DNA from: Epiperipatus broadwayi | Lineage: Eukaryota; Onychophora; Udeonychophora; Euonychophora; Peripatidae | Reading direction: 5' to 3' | NCBI GenBank assembly: GCA_028023455.1 | Contig: JAQFVV010012405.1 | Coordinates: 5,729,334 to 5,793,333 of the forward strand | DNA: 64,000 nt | Shown here: piece by piece, positions 12,511 through 25,824 of the stretch | How the letters are laid out: every line of letters begins with the position of its first letter | How positions within the stretch are numbered: position 1 is the stretch's first letter | Notes under the pieces: model-generated | Databases searched by the model: none | The model's input: only the letters and a program-made list of their open reading frames with translations | What the model was told of the DNA's origin: nothing | Position numbers and translations under genes: made by a program

Positions 12511-14026
12511 TATTGATTGTTATGGCATATACTAGGATGACACTATTGTATGAAGAAATTTGCTATTGTTTTGAAAGATTGTATAAGCATAAGAAAGGCT
12601 GATCATGTAATGTTTTAATAGTTTGAGAAAAAAAAATTGTATAGAAGATTTAGCAATGGAATAACATCTAAAACAAGTGAAGCTAGTAGAGTGGTTAGAA
12701 GGAGAATGTAGAGAAATGAAAAATTATGATTAAAAAAGAGATGTGATTTAATATATAGTAGAATAAAACAGAATAAGATAGTGCCTGAATATTAAAAAGA
12801 TGGCAGAATGTGTAATGATTGTATGATAGAAAGTATAAAATTATGAATATTAATTTTTTTTAAAAAGAGTCAGTTTGATAAACATAATATATGTTGGGCA
12901 AATAATAAAGGAAAATGTTGTAAAGCTTTTATAGAGATAAAAACTGACAAAACCCTAGAGAACTGATGAAATTCTAAATGAATCATTAAAGGTTATTAGA
13001 AGAAAAGTTAGAAAGAATTATGAGGCATTTATAATACTGTAGAATTTTATTATGATTTAGTCAATATATTTTATTCAACCATTGTGGCTCCATTGGATAA
13101 ATGGCTGACTCTTTGAAATGTGAAGATTATAAAATGGTATTTAATCTCTCAAACTATCAGATGCTATTGAGGATTATGAATAGGAGTATTTTTTATAGAA
13201 AAGACACATTTTAAAATTGAAATAATAGTTTAGATTTAGAAAGGATAAAGCAATGATGCACAACCTATGTCTTCTATGACCAGTTTTTTTAGAATTTCTA
13301 CATTACTTCTAAAACTTTTTAATTATTCAAGAAATATAATGAAATATAAAGGTTAAGAAACAATACTTTTAATACATTCACATAATTTTGCATATACTAT
13401 ATAAATAATATATATATTGTAATGATATATAAATATGTCATTACATTAATTTAAAATAAAAACTTAAAAGTTCGCAAATAAAAGTAAAAAACTAAACGCT
13501 AAAATTAAAATGTTTTGTTAAACGTATATACATTCGCACAGATGCCAAACTTTAAAAATATTTTTTTAAAAAAAAAACAAAACAAATAAATAAGTATTTG
13601 AACGTACTTTTTATAAGAAAAAGTACAAGATTTAAAAATAAAAACAGGTATTAATTAATTCTTGTAATCTGTAAATGGAAATGATTGTTTATAAATTGTT
13701 TGAAAAGCAAGCTAGCCTTGGGCTCTTGTATAATTAAAATGATCTGATGAAAGATAGATAAGAAAATAAAGAGAAATTAGCTTGACCAATGGAAGCACTA
13801 AGCCTTGGCTCGGACCCTAATGAAAGTGATGGATTAGTGACGTTTTGTTGATTGAATCCGTGTGGATAATATAAAAAGGGAAATACAGTTTTTTCTGACA
13901 GTTCCAGCGTTTTGTGTTTGAGAGATGTGGTAGGATGCACATACCACACTCTCTGTATAAAAAAAAAAATGAAAAGACTGTGATACCTTGAACCAGCTAT
14001 TGCCATCTCCAGAACATTATCTTCCA

Positions 14027-14073
14027 ATGGAGGCATCGCGGGAATTAAAAGCAGAAACCTGGACTCTTCTACC
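14027..14073 (+). other. possible short first exon with splice donor
   Basis: An ATG at 14027 opens 15 codons plus two bases and runs straight into a good donor, ACC|gtaagc (14074). The stretch is richer in G+C than its surroundings, and a TATA-like tataaaaagg lies at about 13870. It does not look like the start of ETFA. I see no other support, so treat it as a candidate only. Confidence 0.15.
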
Positions 14074-14289
14074 GTAAGCTATATTGACATGAACTCTAAA
14101 TTTAAAAATAATTAAGAACTTTCGTTCAAGCTTATGAACTTCTATCTGACTTTTTTAAGTTTAAAATCAAATTAATAATGTTTAATTTTATATGTTTTCC
14201 GATTGATAAAAATCATTTCCATTTTTTTTTCTTATTGTATAAATTATTTATTGTTTAAATTTTAAATGATGAAATTTAGGTTGGGTATA

Positions 14290-15430
14290 GACGTTGCATA
14301 GATTCGTTAGCGGTTGATTATGTTGAAGTTTTCACATTTGATTAGAATATATAGGTCAACGATGTTAATGCGGGCATCTTACGATGAATGCCATGGGGCC
14401 TTGTGTATTCCCTTTTGCAATTGACGTTATCGATGATTTTGTATTTTGATCGATTGTGTTTAATTTGGATGTTTTTGACCGTGGAATCTGTGCAGCCGAT
14501 CTATACTCAACATTTTAAAAACAAATTTATAAAAATAATCTGTGCGAACGTATTTAAATGTTAAATTTAAGTCGGGCGTGAATGGCTATATAGTTTTGTA
14601 AAGTTATATTAAGGGAGGGTAATCTTAGGTTATTCATTTCATAGTCAGTTGATTTGGTTCAATGGATTGGATATATTTGTGTAATTGTAGATGTAGTATG
14701 AGATCCGCTACGGGCAGGATTATATATATACACCACACACCTTCTGTTTGCCTATGGATGGGTTTGTAAGACGGCAAAGGACCGCAGTCCATTCCTATGG
14801 AGTTTTATGTTTATTGTTCTACTCGCCAACAGATGTAACATTCCTGTTGGTGGAGAGTCAATGTCTTCTCTAATTCTACTTACTGATCAGATGTACATTC
14901 CTGACAGTATAGTATTTTGTGTTGTCGTATTTTCATGCTACATTGAATACATAAATGTATCAGATGGATTGGCGCCGGTTTGATTGTGAAATTTGTTGCC
15001 TAAGGTTAAATCAGGGAAGAATATTTTCTTTTCAAATGCAGATCTATGTAGTCTATTCATCCTCGACTCACTAAATAAATATTAAACTCATGGTTGTAAT
15101 TTACTTAAATGTAAAACTAAAGATTAATAGAAAAATCTAAAATGGTGAATTTATTTCTCAAAATTTAAATGTTATTTTATATGTGCGTAAATAAATATTT
15201 TTTATGTGTTAATTTCTGGCAGTGGCTTTTATTATTTATATTTAAGATATAAATTAAGATATAGATTTTTATCTCTGCGTCTCCACTGAGCTAGTGACTT
15301 TGGCTAACGATCTGAATATTTAAATAAAGTGGAATCTTAACAGCGCGTATCTGCCTACTCTATAAATTTTTCTAGGTTTAAATGCCTAGATGGCGCCTTG
15401 TAGAGCAAATATCGTAGTTTGCGGTTAGAT
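14290..15430 (+). repeat. dispersed repeat family R, copy 1
   Basis: A ~1-kb segment homologous by eye to the minus strand of 32011-32870. Shared landmarks in order are a cctatggat block, an acagatg..acattcctg block, a tctatgta block, ctggcagtggctt, ctctgcgtctcc, gatctaat/cttaacagc and a tgcctact..ataaattt end. No ORF is conserved. It could be a solo LTR or a non-autonomous element. Its family is unknown to me. Confidence 0.65.
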
Positions 15431-15449
15431 TCGATCTTCACTTTCATTT

Positions 15450-18400
15450 CGATCGTTATAATATATATGAACTGAAAACAAACTTAATAAAAAAAAAAAT
15501 TTAATTTAATAGTGAATGAGAAACCTACATTTGGGATTATATTAGAGATTGAGAGTCACAAATTATTTTTTGGATCTAATCATGACCAATGTTTTATTTT
15601 AGTAGCAAACTAATTTTGAAATGCCAGTTTCACTTAATTACTTAGATGCAAATTGAATTAAAGTTTTTATTGCCTTTTTCTTCAGTTTAACCTTTTCGTT
15701 GTCGGCAGCCATATTGTATTTTTGGAAACTTTGACTTAATACATAATTTTTATGATAACTTTACTTTGCATTATGCAAAAGTCAAGTAATATATGTTATC
15801 AGAAAAGTGATACATCAAGGAATGTAATAAAACTGAAAAACATAAACATTATATATTCAAAATAGTGAAAAAAAATAAGATTTTTATATTTTTAAAAATT
15901 ATTTTTATGTTGTTTCATAAATACCAACATTTAACAGAAAAATTTTAAAATTATATTTTTAATAATGGGTCCATTAAATTCCTTACAAAATTTCCAATAA
16001 AATAGTATATTACATGATTTACTTAAGATAGTCCATAATTCCAAAATATCTAAAAATAAAGATATTGATATTTTTCTAGAAATGCCATACTTATTTCTTC
16101 TTTGTTAGATATTTGTATAATCAATGAAGAGAAAGTAATAGAAAAGAACAAGTCTAAAATAATCTTTAGGTTGTAAATGGCTCAGATACAACACATGGGA
16201 AGGTAAACAGAAAAAACAAGTTTAGACTTAATGCAGTATAGAATATTAATAATAATAATGCTATTTTTAGTCTTGTCTTTTCATCTAATAAAAAAGATAT
16301 TACTGTTAGGTAGAGTCCATTAAAGTATAAAATTAAGTGATTACTGTAAAATGATTGTTTATAAGTAATTAAATATGTTAATGCAACTATACAGCAAAAG
16401 GATAAACTTAAAATTAAAAATGTTGATGTAACTTATCTATTGGAACTATTCACGACTCCTCATCTGATCACAAAGTCAAAGCAACAATGTAGGTTGATGT
16501 TGCAGAAACTGGCATATCAGATAGCACTCCTAAAAATAAAGGTAATTGAGGTGATGTTTGTAGAGTACATTACCTATTTCAGTTGATAAACAATAAAGCA
16601 GTCTCTCTGAACACTTGGTTTGTGTCTAATCAGCACTCTATAGTCAATAAAACTTTCATGCCTTTTTTCTAAGCAGGCAACACAGTACTTTCTTTTTGAA
16701 TATTATGAAACTACTAAGAGGACAACTTGAGTAATCAGATATCAAAAGTTGTATTTTTATCTATGAAAAAGTATATAGTGCACATGGACATTATGGTTAT
16801 CTGCACAGATCCATAATTTGAATCCAGTTCCTAATAGTAGCTATCTGCTGCAGAACCATCATTTGAAATCTCTTTACAGGTTTTGAATATTATTAAATGT
16901 TACTATAATTGGTAAATTTCTTAATAGTTTTATCAAGTATACCTCTCTATGTATCTGATACACAGCTCTAAAGTTTGCATCGCAATGGTCATGTTTACAT
17001 ATATAACTGTGATCACGCATATATATTGGGCTAAATTTTATTGCAATTTTTACTTTTAATATTTGTCTTATTTTTTATTGTTAAAATGTAGACAAAGGAA
17101 TATCATAAATGATTTTTTCCATCTATTTTTCTATAAAATAATAACTAAAAAAAACTGCTTATGGGTGACCGAAAATCTGTAATAATGTTCAAACGCTAGC
17201 AACAACAAGCCTAACATTAAAAAAAAAGATTGTGCAATAAAGATAATCTCTATATTTATGAGCAAAGATTGCTTGTTAATTTTTTTTTTTTTTTAGACAT
17301 TATAATTACTATTACTGTCAAGAAATCATTAGAAAAATTATAAGATTAACTTACTTTGTAAGCCTCTTGAAGAAAAATTTTGAACAATGTGTGAATCTGT
17401 TGACTAAACATTATTCTCCGATATAAATTTTTCGGTAACCATTAAACTGTAAGAATAACAAAAATGAAAAAAATGAGAGTAAAAAAGTACTATTTAGAAA
17501 AAATCATTGTAAAATTTTAATTTTTTTTATCATAGAGAAATAAAAATTACATTTTCAGAACGTAAAATGGCTGCTGATGTAGTGTGTATGGATTTCGTGT
17601 TATCATAAGTTGAAGCCCAGCTTAGTAGAAGATTTGAAATAGCATTTCTAATTGACAGTCAATATTTCTGACAAGTCAATGATTTAATTTGAGTGCATGG
17701 TATTTTTATACATGAAAAATGAATTAATTAGTATTTTTTTTATATATTTTAAAATATGTTAGAATTAAAAATATCAACCACATATTATCAGTGTGCAGAG
17801 ATGATAAATATTGACCAACCAATATGGTAAAAAAAAAAAAAAAAGCATTTAAATGTACATAGTAATGAATTCAAAAACATAAGTAGAATACAGAGTATTT
17901 TAATCAAATTTGAATTACATTAAGCATTTTGGCCTTATACATTCAGATTATTTTATTTATTCTGAGAGCAGTGGAATTTAAGTGGCAGGGGAAACAAAAT
18001 ATACTCAATGCAACTACTATTGGATTAATTTAAACTTATTTTTCTATTGATATGCAATTTCACAATCCCAAATATTCTTCAGTGATGGTTATGAGTTATA
18101 ACTTATATAACATTTAATAGACAGACCATAGATGTGAATTGAGGAAAATTTGTTGAGATATATATAGAGAGGGGTTAATATTTGTTTTATTGATTTTGAA
18201 AAGATATAGAAGCAAAAAATTTATTGATGTGTCTTATAGAGTGAAATAATTGTGCTTAAGAAATGGAACAAGAGACAGAAAGGCTTCGAAAAATTATTAC
18301 AAAGTATAAAAATTATTACTATTATAAATATTTATAAACAATATACACTAGTCAGAAATATTTTACAACTAGAGCCCCTCAGTCATCAAACCAAGCTAAT

Positions 18401-18880
18401 ATGATATCAAATTGAAATAATGTTTATCTAATATATGTTGAATTAAATATTTTCTATGGATTGTTATTCTAATAAAGAGCAGAAATATGATTTTCTCCAT
18501 ATAATATATATATGTTAATATATAATCAAATTATGTTGCATAAACTTATGTAATTATATTAAATAAAATTACTTAGATATCTATAAAATTTTATCCATTC
18601 TTTACAAATTTTTCATAACATTATTTATAAAATATTTATAAAATTATAAAAATTGTAAAAAAAAAAAGAAAAAAATTCTATAGATATCATATGCTTCTTT
18701 TCTTTTAACCAGACATGGTTTTATTAAGGTTTCAGTTAAATCTAATTGGCCACCTTCAGAAATAACTATAATTTAACATATATGCTATTTTATAAAGATT
18801 TCTTAATCAACCCCAACTTCCAGACAATGCACCCTTAAATCATCAATATCAAGATGTTTAAAACCAAAGAAATTCAAAAA
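15450..18880. other. AT-rich stretch without recognisable gene
   Basis: No ORF, exon or RNA gene is supported. A possible SINE remnant on the minus strand has a B-box-like GGATTCAAATTATGG at about 16810-16825. Poly-A/T runs are common. The rest is unassigned decayed sequence. Confidence 0.6.
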
Positions 18881-18899
18881 GTAGCTTGCTTTGACTTTT

Positions 18900-19720
18900 A
18901 TGAATTGTTACCACTTCCTAATTTCAGAATATAGTTCATGAAGATAATTTAAAGTGAATTGTATTGTGCATTAATTCAAAACTTTATTTAATTAATTAAC
19001 AAACTGGAATGCAGATTGCTAATGAAAGATGCTAATATCTATTGTGGATGCTAGATAAAAACTCAATTTAAGTTCATGAAAATGTTTTTAGTGATTAAAG
19101 TTTAAAATTAAATTTTAAAACATTTTTTTTTTTCTTTTATAAATATTTAATAATTATATATTTCAAAGCTGTTTAAAAGAAGATTGCCTATTTGTAAACC
19201 TACAACATTTAAAAATAATACACTGAGATCTCTAGAGAATAGTGATACAAGATATAAACTATAAAGATAATTTGAAATGGATTGTATCACACATTAATTC
19301 AAAACTTTATTTAATTAATAAATAACTGGAATGTAGATTGCTAATGAAAGATGCTAATGTTATTTTACTTGCAGCTGATGTCACATGAGCACTTAAATTC
19401 ACAAAATGCTTGTATATAGATGATCCAAGCTATAATTAAATTTAAAACATTTTTTCTCTATTATAAATATTAAATAATTAAATTTTTTAAAGTTGAATAA
19501 ACTTATATCTGTAAGTCTACAACAATTAAAAATACTCTACAAAGATTCCTAGTGAATAAGAATATAGAAGTAAGTTTTTTTAATTAATTTGGTGGTTTTA
19601 TACTATTATTTATTGGAACAATTCCATATCATTAAATTTTTATAAGTCAAAAGATAGGCAGCTATTTGTAAATCTATAACAATTACAAATGCTACACCAG
19701 GAACCATCTGTTATTGTAAG
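18900..19720 (+). repeat. diverged tandem repeats, ~310-bp unit, two full and one partial
   Basis: The block attaattcaaaactttattt ... tgctaatgaaagatgctaat recurs at about 18970-19045 and 19293-19365. The later block (aaatttaaaacatttt, tttgtaaacctacaac) recurs at about 19105-19215 and 19435-19530, and partly at 19660-19690. The order and spacing show a diverged tandem array directly upstream of the RTE LINE. Confidence 0.75.
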
Positions 19721-19789
19721 AAATTTCTATTACAGTTATTAAAAAAAAATGTAATGTATTTTTAATAAACCTTAATAGAAGATTTGGCT

Positions 19790-22700
19790 GCAGAAAGGAG
19801 TTTGCTATTAACTGAAAGGAGACCCTTTGATTCCTCTTGGAGGCCTTAAAGGAACCGAGCAGGGCAAATTCCTAATGTCCATTCCATACGTTCTTGTCGT
19901 TGCAGCTGTTATTACTATGTGATTATTCATATAGTATACGAACATGGATGGGCTGCTCACCAACATGCATTAGCCAGCGTGGTGAGTTTATTGGCTTTTT
20001 ACCTCTGAGTTTAAGATCGAGAAACACCATGGTCTTTCTTCTCAGTGCCTGATAAGGCAGAATGAATGTTTGTGTAAATGATAAATATTTTTCCAATACA
20101 TATATACAATTATGACAGACAAAAATAAAGCATGGCCCTTATTCCCAGGAGGCTGTAAAGTCACCAACCAAGGCAGCGGTTGGTGGCCGAAGGCGGAGGG
20201 TGCTAAGAATCCCCTGATTGCGGACCCAGGCTGCCATTTGATGATGACTTTTTATTTAGGTACTTACAACTGCAGATCACTTTCAAGTGAAGGAAGATTG
20301 CAAGAATTAGAAGAAGAACTCTCTTATATTAAATGGGACATTATTGGACTTTGTGAAGTTAGAAGAAAAGGTGAAGAGACAATTGATTTAAAAAGTGGAC
20401 ATATACTCTATTATAAAGGCACAAATATTGGAAATACAAGTGGAGTAGGATTCATTATAAATAAAAAGTGGAAGAACAATATTGTGGAGATTGATGGTGT
20501 ATCGGACAGAGTGGCAAGATTAGTTATACAACTTAATAGCAGATACCAAATGCAGATAATTCAGGTTTATGCCCCAACAAGTTCTCATAGTGATGAAGTA
20601 GTAGAAGATTTTTATATGGATGTACAAAAGGCTTTTGATCAGAGTAAACAACATTTTAAAATTGTTATGGGAGACTTTAATGCTAGAATTGGTAAACAAA
20701 TGAAAGATGAAAGTGCTGTAGGTAATTTTGGTTATGGTAATAGAAATGAGAGAGGACATAGACTTGTGGAGTTTGCAGAAAAAGAAAAACTTTATATTAT
20801 GAATTCTTTTTTTTGAGAAAAATGTTAAAAGGAAATGGACATGGAAGCATCCAAATGAAGGTACAGCAGAATTGGATTATATTTTGACTAACAGGAAATA
20901 CATATTTCAAGATTGTAATGTTCTTAATAAATTTAACACAGGAAGTGATCATCGATTAGTAAGGTGTAAGATACGTGTTAATGTGAAACTAGAGAGACAA
21001 AAATTATTAAGAAAAACAATATTTACAGTTGATATTCCTAATCTTCAGAAACATTCTAATGAATTTAAATTAGAACTTACAAATCGGTTTCAAGTATTAG
21101 TAGATTTTGAACATGATTCAGATTTGAATGAAATTAATATGAAAATAACTGATACACTTTTAAAAACTGCAACAAAAATAGCTGGTAGAAAAAAGCAGCA
21201 ATTGACCAATAAAATTTCTACTGAGACTAGAGAATTTATGAAGAAAAGAAGGAATATGAAGATATACAAAAATGATGCATTAAAAAGAATTGAATATCTC
21301 GAATTTTGTAAAATGGTGCGGAAAAGAGTTGAAAATGATATAAGAAAGTATAACTGTGAACTAGCAAGGAAAGCTGTAGAAGAAAATAAAAGTCTTAAGA
21401 ATGTAAAACAACATATTGGTATTGGTAGGAAATTTATATCTGCAATAAGAAAAAAAGAGGGAATTGTTACTAAAAAGAGAGATGACATCATGAAATTGGT
21501 AGAAGATTTTTATCAAGAATTATATAGTAATAAAGAACAAGTACCTCCTATATCTATTACATCTTCCGAATTGCCCAGAATTTTAAATGAAGAAGTGAGA
21601 TACGCAATTAAATGTATGAAGAAAGGAAAGGCTCCAGGTAATGATGGAATTATAATTGATATATTAAAAGAAGCAGGTGAAGAAATAGAAAATTTTTTAG
21701 CAAAGTTATATACCAAATGTCTAAATGATAAAGATGTACCGGATGATTGGAAGAATGCAGTAATAATATTAATATTTAAAAAAGGTGATAAAGAAGATAT
21801 TAGAAATTACAGACCTATCAGCCTTTTATCAGTTTTATATAAAATTTTTACCAAGATAATTACAACTCGTCTACAGAGAACATTAGATTTCCACCAACCA
21901 AGAGAACAAGCTGGATTTAAAAGTGGTTTTAGTACAGTAGATCATATCCAGGTGTTGAGAGAAGTTATAGAAAGGATGAATGAATATGAGTTGTCATTAT
22001 GTTTTGGATTTGTAGATTATGAAAAGGCATTTGATTCTATAAACATTTCTTCAGTGATTAAAGCATTGGATCATCAAGGTATAGATCCAGGATATTGTCA
22101 TATTTTGAAGAATATTTATAAAAATGCAACAGCAACAATTAGATTACATAATGATACTGGGAAAGTCAACATTGAGAAAGGTGTAAGACAAGGTGACTCC
22201 ATATCTCCAAAACTTTTTACAGCAGTGCTGCAAGAAGTATTTTGTGGATTAAAATGGGAAACTAAAGGAGTGAAAGTAAATGGAGATTATTTAAGTCATT
22301 TAGATTTCGCAGATGATGTAGTTGTTTTTGCAAATAATGCTTCAGAGCTGCAGGATATGTTGCAGGAATTATCAGATGAAAGTAGGAAAGTAGGACTAAA
22401 GATAAATGTTAAAAAGACTAAAGTAATGTTTAATCGATTTGCTCAAAATATGAAAATAAAGATTGATTATGATGAATTAGAAGAAGTTAACAGTTACAAA
22501 TACCTTGGTCAGATTATTAATACAGATGGAAACATAATGGAAGAAATTAATCATAGAATTAAACTTGGTTGGAGTGCTTTTGGTAGAAATAACTTGATAC
22601 TAAAAGGAAATATGCCTATGTGTTTGAAAAGGAAGGTTTTTAACAAATGTGTTTTACCAGTTCTTACTTATGGATCTGAGACTTGGACACTTAATAGAAG

Positions 22701-23087
22701 AGCAATACAGAGACTTCAGACCACTCAAAGAAGTATGGAGAGATGCATGTTGGGAGTAACAAGAAGAGATCGAAAACGCAATGTATGGGTAAGAGAACAA
22801 ACAGGTGTTACTGACCTCATTGAAAAAATTAAAAGATTGAAGTGGAGTTGGGCTGGACATATTGCTAGAAGAGATGATAATAGATGGACAATTGAAATTT
22901 TAAACTGGATTCCAAGAGATTGTAAAAGACCCAAAAAGAGACCACATGTGAGATGGATAGATGAAATAAGAAAGTGTGCAGGGGTGATGTGGAGAAGAGA
23001 AGCTAAAGATCGGAAAAGATGGATTAAACTTGGAGAGACCTTCATCCTGCAGTGGATTGATAATGGTTGATGATGATGATGATGAAT
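19790..23087 (+). mobile_element. RTE-clade LINE, near full length
   Basis: A non-LTR retrotransposon with a ~320-bp 5' leader, one endonuclease-RT reading frame (20112-23070) and a very short 3' end made of TGA/GAT trinucleotide repeats (about 23068-23086). A tandem short repeat instead of poly(A) is typical of RTE/BovB elements. The 5' boundary is approximate: sequence of higher G+C begins around 19790-19830. 5'-truncated or internally deleted relatives occur at 24598-24975 (-), 52010-52290 (+) and 54913-55140 (-), so the family has been active repeatedly at this locus. Confidence 0.85.
20112..23070 (+). pseudogene. RTE endonuclease-reverse transcriptase, one frameshift
   Basis: The N-terminal part (20112-20816, 234 codons) is an APE-type endonuclease: TYNCRS, an E in GLCEVRRKGEE, VYAPTS, and GDFNARIG. 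The second part (20872-23070, 732 codons) opens with LDYILTN and SDHRLVR, which end the endonuclease. It continues with an RT domain: APGNDGI, NYRPISLLS, AGFKSGFS, a catalytic D in FVDYEKAFDS, GVRQGDSISPKLF, and the catalytic FADD at 22306-22317. KYLGQII and a conserved C-terminal domain follow. The two parts are one protein split by a single extra T in the 8-T run at 20807-20814. All catalytic residues are otherwise present, so the copy is young. Nicking of target DNA and target-primed reverse transcription are the known roles of this family. Confidence 0.95.
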
Positions 23088-23303
23088 AGAACATTTTGTT
23101 TCTTAAATTGGAATTAATTTAAATATAATGGCACAATATTTTAAATTATAATTATTTCTGAAGATGGCTAACTAGATTTTGCTGAATTATAAATAAAACT
23201 ATTTTTCAGTTAAAAGAGAAAATGTTTAGTCTATGTATAGTGTTTTTATTTTTTATATTTTTAGAAATTTTAAAGATATTTTATGTTTTTTTTTTTTTTT
23301 TAG

Positions 23304-23385
23304 GCTATTGAAGAACTAAGTAAAGTTAAAGGAGTAACCAAAATTCTTGTTGCTGAAAATCAAGCATTTAATGGCTTTTTACCAG
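23304..23385 (+). CDS. ETFA: ETFA internal exon (electron transfer flavoprotein alpha)
   Basis: An 82-bp exon follows a pyrimidine tract and AG (23302-23303) and ends at a donor CCAG|gtactc. It encodes 27 residues, from AIEELSKVKGV through KILVAENQAFNGF to LP, plus the first base of the next codon. This matches the N-terminal domain of ETFA, around the conserved KVLVA...GLLPE segment. ETFA pairs with ETFB in the mitochondrial matrix. It carries electrons from acyl-CoA and other dehydrogenases to ETF-ubiquinone oxidoreductase via FAD. Joining to 50245-50327 completes a Glu codon and keeps the frame. Upstream exons, including the mitochondrial presequence, were not found in the window. The RTE LINE ends only about 217 bp before this exon. 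Confidence 0.9.
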
Positions 23386-24597
23386 GTACTCTTTCAGATA
23401 TAAAGATATAAAAATTGGTTGCATTTCAACTTTTAAAAAAATATTATTATTATTTTTAAAATTTAATATTTTCAGTTTGAAGTTATATTATTTTAAGTAT
23501 TAATTCCTAATAAGTCTGCTATGTTCATTTTTTATCTTATAAAAAATAAAATCATAACTTTATAATGTTTTAATTACATTGTTTCAAATTTAATTAATTC
23601 TTTTAAACTGGATTCAGTAAATGCCACCATGCTACATTTTTAATCTATCTTCTATTTTAACATAATGCAAACAAAAAAAAGATAAATCTGTTATTTATTT
23701 CATTGCCAGCAGTGGAGTAGAATATTTTTACTTATTAATGTATTTTTTCATTTCGAAAAATGTTTTTAGTTTTGAATCTATTGGTTTTGTTCTAGATAAT
23801 AATTATATTCATTATATGTTATTTTTGATGTGTTTTTTTTTTGTGATAATTAGAAAAATATTTTTTAATTTTGAATTTGTTGGTTATGTTATTGGTAACT
23901 TTAACTTTATATTTTCTATATATTACTGCTTTTGACTCATCTTAGATGACTTAAGGTAGAAAATTTAAAAATTGTATCCAGCTCAGCAGAGATCACCAAT
24001 CAAGAAATTGTGGTGTATTTGTCACTCTTAGCTAATTTGTTATTCACTTGACTTTTTGTGTATGTAATCGAAGTAGCAAAATTATTTCACTATGTCACTT
24101 TTTACTCTTTTTTTTTTTAAATTCAAAATCTTCTATTTCATGTCTGGTTTTGACATCTTATTTAGACTGTATTTTGTAGACATAAATTTTAATTGATTTA
24201 CTTTTAAAAATTTTTTTAATCATAAATGCATTTTGTTTGATTTATTTTAGCTAAATACTTTTTTTTTTTTTTACTGTTTTAATTCATTAAAGCGATTGTT
24301 TTCAAACTTTCTAATGATATATTTACAAATGCTTAGATGCTTTAAAATGAATTTTCTACAATATTTTTTTCTAAAAAGATATAATCTTATTTAGTTCTTT
24401 TTTTTTTTTAAGATTTAGGGATGATCCTACAATAAAAGGTTTTAAACGAGTTTTTCATTCAATTGGTTGCATATAATTTATTTTTTTTCACTTTTACTAT
24501 TAATAAAGTTTATGTTTAGTATAATATTACTATGAATAAGTGCAGACTTAGTTCTTTTTTGCATTAATCATGTAATAAAATTTAATAGAATATACAT
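23386..24597. other. AT-rich intron sequence, nothing recognised
   Basis: Long T runs and low-complexity AT sequence. The ORF-like stretch at 23738-23935 is hydrophobic only because it is T-rich, and it has no other support. Confidence 0.7.
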
Positions 24598-24975
24598 TAT
24601 CATCAATTTCTATCATTATCAACCTATTTCAAGATGAACGTCTTTCCAAATTCAATCCAGTTATTCTGGTCTTCAACTTATTTTTTCTACAACACATCAG
24701 CAAACTTTCTTATTTCATCCACCCACCTCATATATGATATTTTTTAAAATCTTTTACAATCTTTTGGAATGCAAATTAAAATATCATCTGTCTATTTATT
24801 GTCATCTCTTTTAGTAATATATCTAGCCCAGTTCCTTTTCAGTCAATTGTTTCAATGATGTTTTCTTTTTGTTCTACCATCATACTCTATTGAATAGTTT
24901 AGAATCTCTGTATTGTCTTCTATTAACTTTATTCAGATTGAATTTATCTTATATTGGCCACGTTATAAAATAGAT
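24598..24975 (-). mobile_element. 5'-truncated RTE LINE fragment (3' end)
   Basis: The reverse complement matches the last ~370 bp of the RTE at 20-23 kb. It starts from the ATCATC tail (the complement of the TGA repeats) and runs through the region encoding the end of the ORF. Similarity is clear by eye, but with many substitutions and small deletions. Confidence 0.8.
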
Positions 24976-25534
24976 TATTTATTCCATTAGAAAAGTGTAT
25001 AGTGATGGTAAATATTGGAAGTAATAGCAAAAAAAAAAAAAAAGAACAATATGTAGTAGATCATATTAGTCCAAAACTTTTGTTTGAAACACAAATGATC
25101 AGGTTGAAATTGTATTAATTTAATTTCATTATGACATTAGAAAGTTTGTGTTGTTTGAAGACAATATAAGGCAAAAGAAAATAATAATCAACTATGATAT
25201 GAATGAATTCAATCATTTCAGTAATTGAATATACTGTTAAGAAACCTGAAAAGTAAACAATAAATAGCTTCATTTTAGAAAAATGCTATTTATATAATCT
25301 TTAGAGGCCATTGACGACTTAACAATATTTATTAGTATTTAACAAAACTGGAGTAAATATTTTATCCTTTGCACTAGTAAATTGAAAAGAACTAGAGCTT
25401 TTATTAATAACTTGAAAATTTGGATTGTATAAAAATGGATTTTGAAGACTGGTCAGTATCTCAACAAATATCTAGTTATCTGATTGTTTCATAAGATATA
25501 TGTAAGGGGAAATTAAAGTGATATATGCCACATG

Positions 25535-25640
25535 AGAGTTTAATGCAGTGGTAGATGGTGGCCTTGAGAAATAAAGATCTCTGAATTGAAGTTCAGCCTA
25601 TTACTCTGGTATTTGAATGTCATGAAACTTTTCTTATGAT
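25535..25640 (+). repeat. tRNA-derived SINE-like element (+)
   Basis: It has a TGCAGTGGTAGA A-box-like head and a GAAGTTCAGCC B-box-like stretch about 45 bases later. It is related to the minus-strand copy at 7830-7955. No tRNA cloverleaf forms. Confidence 0.5.
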
Positions 25641-25824
25641 TTACCATTCATATGTATTAGTATTAAGCGATTTATTAGCAATTAAAACAGTTAAATAATT
25701 AAATCTTCTATACATATATAGGGCTGCAACTTGTGCTAGCTTAATTCGCCAGGTTAAATAATGAATAAACAATTATATAGAGTGTTCATATACTAGGTAA
25801 ACAAAAGTGTACTTCACCTTTACT

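Larger units (their letters stand above)
11300..13290 (+). pseudogene. heavily decayed LINE (endonuclease-RT), + strand
   Basis: Short blocks fit a non-LTR endonuclease and the start of reverse transcriptase, in the right order. A block near 11925-11955 reads RFQLDYILIQN, and one near 12005-12040 reads DSNHNLMVVEL. These are the typical end of an APE-type endonuclease: the [Q/L]DYI motif, then SDH with the D followed by N here. VEWLEGECREM at about 12685-12720 resembles the linker before RT. Stops and frameshifts occur every few dozen bases. A hammerhead-bearing repeat (12336-12510) interrupts it. The family is close to, but distinct from, the younger RTE at 20 kb. Confidence 0.5.

Noticed and set aside
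12962-12985. CTGATGA at ~12964
   Set aside because: Lies in decayed LINE coding sequence; no hairpin and no GAAA at a suitable distance.
13744-13770. CTGATGA at ~13745 considered as a hammerhead core
   Set aside because: No stem-II pairing before the following A-rich stretch and no repeat context.
13734-14036. 100-codon minus-strand frame
   Set aside because: No recognisable domain or splice context; its opposite strand holds the weak exon candidate at 14027.
21090-23094. Several minus-strand frames of 60-130 codons opposite the RTE ORF
   Set aside because: Shadows of the + strand LINE coding sequence.
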